Part shown: in pieces, positions 6,082 to 9,521 of the stretch
Position numbering within the stretch: the first letter of the stretch is position 1
Layout: each line of letters begins with the position of its first letter
Assembly (NCBI GenBank): GCA_026389635.1
Contig: JAPLHM010000032.1
Coordinates: forward strand, 1-9,521
Direction of reading: 5' to 3'
DNA from: Chloroflexota bacterium
GTDB taxonomy: Bacteria; Chloroflexota; Dehalococcoidia; GIF9; UBA5629
Length of the DNA stretch: 9,521 nucleotides
Position numbers and translations under genes: made by a program
Notes under the pieces: model-generated
Databases searched by the model: none
Seen by the model: the letters and a program-made list of their open reading frames with translations, nothing else
Told to the model about the DNA's origin: nothing

Positions 6082-6109
6082 TTGACAACAGCATAAAAAG
6101 TAGTATATT
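6082..6109 (+). promoter_or_regulatory. Sigma-70/sigma-A promoter of the adiA-antiporter operon
   Basis: A perfect -35 hexamer TTGACA (6082-6087) is followed after 16 bases by TATATT (6104-6109; 5 of 6 to TATAAT). Transcription would start near 6115-6117, leaving a leader of about 62 bases before ATG 6179. The strong match suggests substantial expression unless repressed. Confidence 0.7.
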
Positions 6110-6110
6110 T

Positions 6111-6178
6111 AGGAGCCTATAAGACTACCTGTTCGCTGGTACTCTCGCAAAATAGGCGCGGTAAAAGAGGAGGCCTAT
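6111..6178 (+). promoter_or_regulatory. adiA leader with two mutually exclusive hairpins around the ribosome site
   Basis: GCCTAT occurs at 6115-6120 and again at 6173-6178, ending directly before ATG 6179; its complement ATAGGC occurs once between them, at 6152-6157. ATAGGC can therefore pair with either copy. Pairing with the second copy puts the Shine-Dalgarno AGAGGAGG (6166-6173) in a 15-base loop and buries the bases just before the start codon. Pairing with the first leaves them open, and a small stem TACC/GGTA (6126-6129 with 6138-6141) fits inside. The two copies lie in a near-direct repeat, AGGAGCCTATA and AGGAGGCCTATA. Each stem is only 6 bp, so stability is uncertain. Confidence 0.4.
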
Positions 6179-8488
6179 ATGGAAGAAATGCTGGCGCAGA
6201 TCTCACCGCCCAAGGTACTTATTGTCCACAACGAGACCGGATGTTCCTGTGCTGTTGGACGTGTCCTGCAAAACCTGGTAAACGGGCTCAACGAACTGGA
6301 TGTCGAGGTAATTGAATCAGACGACCTGGACGATGCCCGCGCAGTGGTCACCTCCGACCCCTCGGTAGACTGCATACTGCTTGACTGGGACCTGGGAGAC
6401 GATACGAAAAAGTCCCATGACCATTGCAAGCAACTGCTGACCCTGGTTAGAAGCCGCAACGCCAAAATACCCATTTTCCTGCTTGCCGAACGCAGCCGCT
6501 TTTCCTCCGTCCCCTTAGACGTAATCCAGCAGGTGAATGACTTCGTCTGGCTGCTGGAGGATACGGCCGATTTCATAGCCGGGCGGATCGATGCAGCCAT
6601 ACTGCGCTACCGCCAGGAGCTGCTGCCGCCTATGTTTAGGGCGCTGGTCGACTTTGCCCAGACCTACGAATATTCCTGGCACACGCCGGGGCATGCCGGC
6701 GGCACCGCGTTTCTCAAGTCGCCCGTCGGCAAAGCTTTCTACGATTTCTTCGGCGAGAACATGCTGCGCTCCGACCTGTCTATCTCGGTCGGCGAGGTCG
6801 GCTCGCTTTTAGACCACTCCGGCCCCATGGGTGAAGGTGAGCGCTATGCTGCGCGCATTTTCGGAGCACACCGTACCTACTCGGTAACCAACGGGACATC
6901 GACTTCCAACCGCATCGTCTTCATGGCCAGCGTGACGCGCGACGATATTGCTTTGTGCGACCGCAACTGCCATAAATCAATTGAACACAGCCTGACCATG
7001 ACGGGAGCTATTCCCACCTACCTTGTCCCCTCGCGCAACCGCTACGGCATCATCGGCCCCATACACCCCGACCTGCTGACCCCAAAGGCGATCAGTGCAA
7101 ATATCGCCAAGAACCCGCTATTGAAAGGTAAGCCCAACCGGGACCCAGTGCACGCGGTGATAACCAACTCGACCTACGACGGCCTTTGCTACAACGTCAG
7201 GCGCGTGGCAGACCTGCTTGGCCAGAGCGTTGACCGCATCCATTTCGACGAGGCTTGGTACGGCTATGCCCGCTTTAACCCGATCTACCGCGAACGTTTT
7301 GCCATGCACGGCGACCCCACCAAATACAAGGGACCCACCATGTTCGCCACTCAATCCACACACAAGCTGCTGGCGGCCCTCTCGCAGGCCTCATTTATCC
7401 ACGTCCGCGACGGACGCAAACCGATCGAGCACGCGCGCTTCAATGAAGCATTCATGATGCACAGTTCCACCTCGCCCCAGTACGCCATCATCGCCTCCAA
7501 CGATGTGGCGGCCGCCATGATGGAGGGGCCGGCCGGTCAGGCGCTGACAGGGGAAAGTATCGAGGAGGCGGTTGCCTTCCGCAAGACGATGGCGCGCATC
7601 AACAGGGAATTTAAAGCCAAGGGAGACTGGTTCTTCGATGCCTGGCAACCCGATAAAGTTACCGATCCCGCTACGGGCAAGCGTATACCCTTCTACCAGG
7701 CGCCGGACGAGCTGCTGTGCAGCGAACCCGGCTGCTGGGTATTGCACCCGGGTGACACCTGGCACGGCTTTGCCGGCCTGGAAGATGATTACTGCATGCT
7801 GGACCCCATCAAGGCCTCCGTGGTCACGCCCGGGGTATCGGTTGACAGTTCACTGGAAAAATTCGGCATACCTGCCATGATCGTTACCGCCTTCCTGGAC
7901 CGCATAGGCATACAGGTAGAGAAGACGGGCGACTTCACCATACTCTTCCTCTTCTCCATGGGCATCACGCGCGGCAAGTGGGGGACCCTGGTCACCGCCC
8001 TGCTCGATTTCAAGAAGGCCTTTGATTCCAATGCTCCGCTCACAGAAGTGCTTCCAACCATTGCCGCGGCAGCGCCGGAGCGCTACAAGGAGATGGGGCT
8101 GAAAGACCTCGTCACGCAGATGTACAAGCAGGTCCAGGAGAAAGGCAACCTGGAACTGCTTTCACAGGGTTATTCCACGCTTCCCCATCCTGAAATGGAG
8201 CCCATCGAAGCCTACCGCAACCTGGTACATGACAACGTGGAGCAGGTCCCGGTGGATAAAATGGCAGGCCGCACCGTGGCAACGGGCGTTGTCCCCTACC
8301 CGCCGGGAATTCCGATTCTCATGCCAGGCGAAAACGCCGGCGCCGGCAGCGGCCCCATACTCGGCTACCTCAAGGCACTGCAGGCCTTTGACCGCCGCTT
8401 CCCAGGATTTGGACATGACATACACGGCGTGGAGGGCGTCGATGGCGCCTACCTGGTTTACTGCATAAAGGAGGGCAAGGGCAAATGA
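6179..8488 (+). CDS. adiA: Arginine decarboxylase, biodegradative AdiA type (PLP, fold type I)
   Basis: 769 residues, close to the 755 or so of E. coli AdiA. It converts arginine to agmatine and CO2 in the cytosol, using up a proton. Residues about 12-135 are the receiver-like N-terminal wing of Orn/Lys/Arg decarboxylases, with LLDWDLGDD where a response regulator has its acidic pocket. The core follows: WHTPGHAGG (167-175), HFDEAWYGYARF with Asp357 for the PLP pyridine nitrogen, and FATQSTHKLLAALSQAS with Lys396 as the Schiff-base lysine. Further parts recall AdiA more than lysine or ornithine enzymes, for example MMHSSTSPQYAIIASNDVA, FLFSMGITRGKWGTLV and VVPYPPGIPILMPGEN. No key residue appears missing. 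AGAGGAGG lies five bases before the ATG. The antiporter gene overlaps its stop by 4 bases. Substrate assignment is by overall resemblance; lysine or ornithine cannot be fully excluded. Confidence 0.9.
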   Translation: MEEMLAQISPPKVLIVHNETGCSCAVGRVLQNLVNGLNELDVEVIESDDLDDARAVVTSDPSVDCILLDWDLGDDTKKSHDHCKQLLTLVRSRNAKIPIFLLAERSRFSSVPLDVIQQVNDFVWLLEDTADFIAGRIDAAILRYRQELLPPMFRALVDFAQTYEYSWHTPGHAGGTAFLKSPVGKAFYDFFGENMLRSDLSISVGEVGSLLDHSGPMGEGERYAARIFGAHRTYSVTNGTSTSNRIVFMASVTRDDIALCDRNCHKSIEHSLTMTGAIPTYLVPSRNRYGIIGPIHPDLLTPKAISANIAKNPLLKGKPNRDPVHAVITNSTYDGLCYNVRRVADLLGQSVDRIHFDEAWYGYARFNPIYRERFAMHGDPTKYKGPTMFATQSTHKLLAALSQASFIHVRDGRKPIEHARFNEAFMMHSSTSPQYAIIASNDVAAAMMEGPAGQALTGESIEEAVAFRKTMARINREFKAKGDWFFDAWQPDKVTDPATGKRIPFYQAPDELLCSEPGCWVLHPGDTWHGFAGLEDDYCMLDPIKASVVTPGVSVDSSLEKFGIPAMIVTAFLDRIGIQVEKTGDFTILFLFSMGITRGKWGTLVTALLDFKKAFDSNAPLTEVLPTIAAAAPERYKEMGLKDLVTQMYKQVQEKGNLELLSQGYSTLPHPEMEPIEAYRNLVHDNVEQVPVDKMAGRTVATGVVPYPPGIPILMPGENAGAGSGPILGYLKALQAFDRRFPGFGHDIHGVEGVDGAYLVYCIKEGKGK

Positions 8489-9521
8489 GCGATAACGCTA
8501 AAGTTACGACAGCCGCCAAGACATTAGGTATCTTTACCCTGGCCATGATCAACGTGGCGGCCGTGCTGAGCATCAGGAACTTCCCGTCCATGGCCGAGTA
8601 CGGCTGGTCGTCCGTCGGCTGGTATGTGCTGGGCGCCATCTTCTTCCTCATACCGCTGTCGCTGGCCGGCGCCGAACTGGCGACAGGCTGGCCCAAGGGC
8701 GGAGGCGTCTACGCCTGGGTACGCGAGGCCTTCGGTGAACGCTGGGGATTCCTGGCCATCTGGTGCGACTGGTCGGAGAACCTGGTGTGGTTCCCCACCC
8801 TGCTGGCCTTCATCGCCTCGACTTTCGCATTTGCCATCAGCCCTGCGCTGGGAAACGACAATACCTGGGTTTTCACCGTCATGATGATCGCCTTCTGGGG
8901 TACCACCATACTGAACTTTTTCGGTGAAAAGGCCACCAACTGGTTCGGCAACGTCGGCGTTATCGCGGGCACCATCGTACCCGCGACCTTCATCATATTG
9001 CTCGGCATCGCCTACGTATTTATGGGCAAGCCGCTGCAGATACCATTTACACCCGCAGCGCTGCTGCCCCAGTTCAACCTTTCCACGCTGCCTTTCGTTG
9101 CCACAGTGATACTGCTCTTTGCCGGCATGGAGATGGCCGGCTTCCACGCGCTGGAAACGCGCAACCCCGGCCGCGATTTCCCCCGCGCCATTTTGCTTTC
9201 AGCAACCATCATAATCGTGCTGACCGTGGCAGGTACGCTGGCCATAGCCATCGTAGTTCCCCAGCAGAGCATCAGCCTGTCGGCCGGCATCATGCAGGCC
9301 TTCCAGGATTTCCTCAAAGTCTTCAACCTGTCCTGGCTGATCACGCCTGTGGCAATATTGATAGCCGTCGGCGCACTGGTCCAACTGAGCACCTGGATGC
9401 TGGGCCCGGCCAAGGGCCTGGGAGAGGTCGCCAGGGAGGGCAACCTTCCACCGGTCTTCCAAAAGCACAACAGGTACGGCTCGCCGGTGGCGGTACTGAT
9501 CATCCAGGCATCCATAGGCAC
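8485..9521 (+). CDS. GadC-like amino acid antiporter (APC superfamily), 3' end cut by window edge
   Basis: 345 residues are visible and the frame is open at the right edge; GadC has 511. The start ATG overlaps the decarboxylase stop (ATGA), with AAAGGAGGG about ten bases upstream, so translation is coupled. It is an inner-membrane exchanger, with about eight to nine hydrophobic helices in the visible part. Features of the glutamate:GABA antiporter branch are plain: LSIRNFPSMAEYG in helix 1, AELATGWPKGGGVYAWV (about 63-79; GadC has AEMATVDGWEEGGVFAWV), ERWGF, ETRNPGRDFPRAILL (224-238; GadC has EMSNPGRDYPLAMLL) and SAGIMQAF. AdiC, the usual arginine:agmatine partner, differs at each place. Inferred role: import of the decarboxylase substrate in exchange for its amine product, exporting a net proton. 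Whether it carries arginine/agmatine or something else is open, and any C-terminal plug like that of GadC lies outside the window. Confidence 0.9.
   Translation, partial: MSDNAKVTTAAKTLGIFTLAMINVAAVLSIRNFPSMAEYGWSSVGWYVLGAIFFLIPLSLAGAELATGWPKGGGVYAWVREAFGERWGFLAIWCDWSENLVWFPTLLAFIASTFAFAISPALGNDNTWVFTVMMIAFWGTTILNFFGEKATNWFGNVGVIAGTIVPATFIILLGIAYVFMGKPLQIPFTPAALLPQFNLSTLPFVATVILLFAGMEMAGFHALETRNPGRDFPRAILLSATIIIVLTVAGTLAIAIVVPQQSISLSAGIMQAFQDFLKVFNLSWLITPVAILIAVGALVQLSTWMLGPAKGLGEVAREGNLPPVFQKHNRYGSPVAVLIIQASIG

Noticed and set aside
6191..6580. Receiver domain as evidence for a two-component response regulator
   Set aside because: The receiver-like fold is the normal N-terminal wing of Orn/Lys/Arg decarboxylases of this size and is not evidence of phosphorelay signalling.
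8524..9147. Minus-strand 207-codon ORF, and the 169-codon one at 9012-9521
   Set aside because: Both are antisense to the GadC-like transporter; long open frames are expected opposite GC-rich coding DNA. Their residue composition is shadow-like.

Overview
The window is bacterial chromosomal DNA with strong Shine-Dalgarno sites and sigma-70/sigma-A-type promoters. The gene families (DegV, YtxH, a small DUF948-like membrane protein, a Cache-type lipoprotein, a phytoene-dehydrogenase-like flavoenzyme, AdiA with a GadC-type antiporter) would fit an anaerobic or facultative Chloroflexota (Dehalococcoidia-like) or Bacillota genome. I cannot decide the phylum from the sequence alone. There is no CRISPR array, rRNA, tRNA, insertion sequence or phage gene that I can see.

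Layout. (1) 1-672, minus: a DegV-family lipid-binding protein, cut by the left edge. It is divergent, across about 150 bp of promoter DNA, from (2) 826-3360, plus: a two-gene operon of a STAS domain fused to an SRPBCC/DUF1990-like domain, followed 6 bp later by a phytoene-dehydrogenase-like FAD oxidoreductase. (3) 3438-3764, plus: a small T4-endonuclease-V-like pyrimidine-dimer glycosylase. (4) 3765-4233: AT-rich DNA with inverted repeats and a very short ORF behind a strong ribosome-binding site, but no ordinary gene. (5) 4234-4720, plus: two overlapping genes for small membrane proteins (DUF948-like and YtxH), closed by a strong hairpin terminator at 4784-4831. (6) 4978-5943, minus: a Cache-like lipoprotein with an odd C-terminal tail that looks like a broken zinc ribbon. 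(7) 6179-9521, plus: an AdiA-type arginine decarboxylase translationally coupled (ATGA overlap) to a GadC-type amino-acid antiporter that runs off the right edge. This cassette has a good promoter (6082-6109) and a leader that can fold in two mutually exclusive ways.

How the genes could work together. The decarboxylase and antiporter make a proton-consuming amino-acid decarboxylation system (acid resistance or proton-motive force). The pairing is unusual in that the enzyme resembles AdiA while the transporter resembles GadC rather than AdiC. The STAS-SRPBCC protein and the flavoenzyme are probably one functional unit, and with the divergent DegV gene they suggest a lipid- or isoprenoid-related neighbourhood; this is inference. 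The adiA-antiporter block is visibly richer in GC, especially at third codon positions, than the region from 3361 to 4900.
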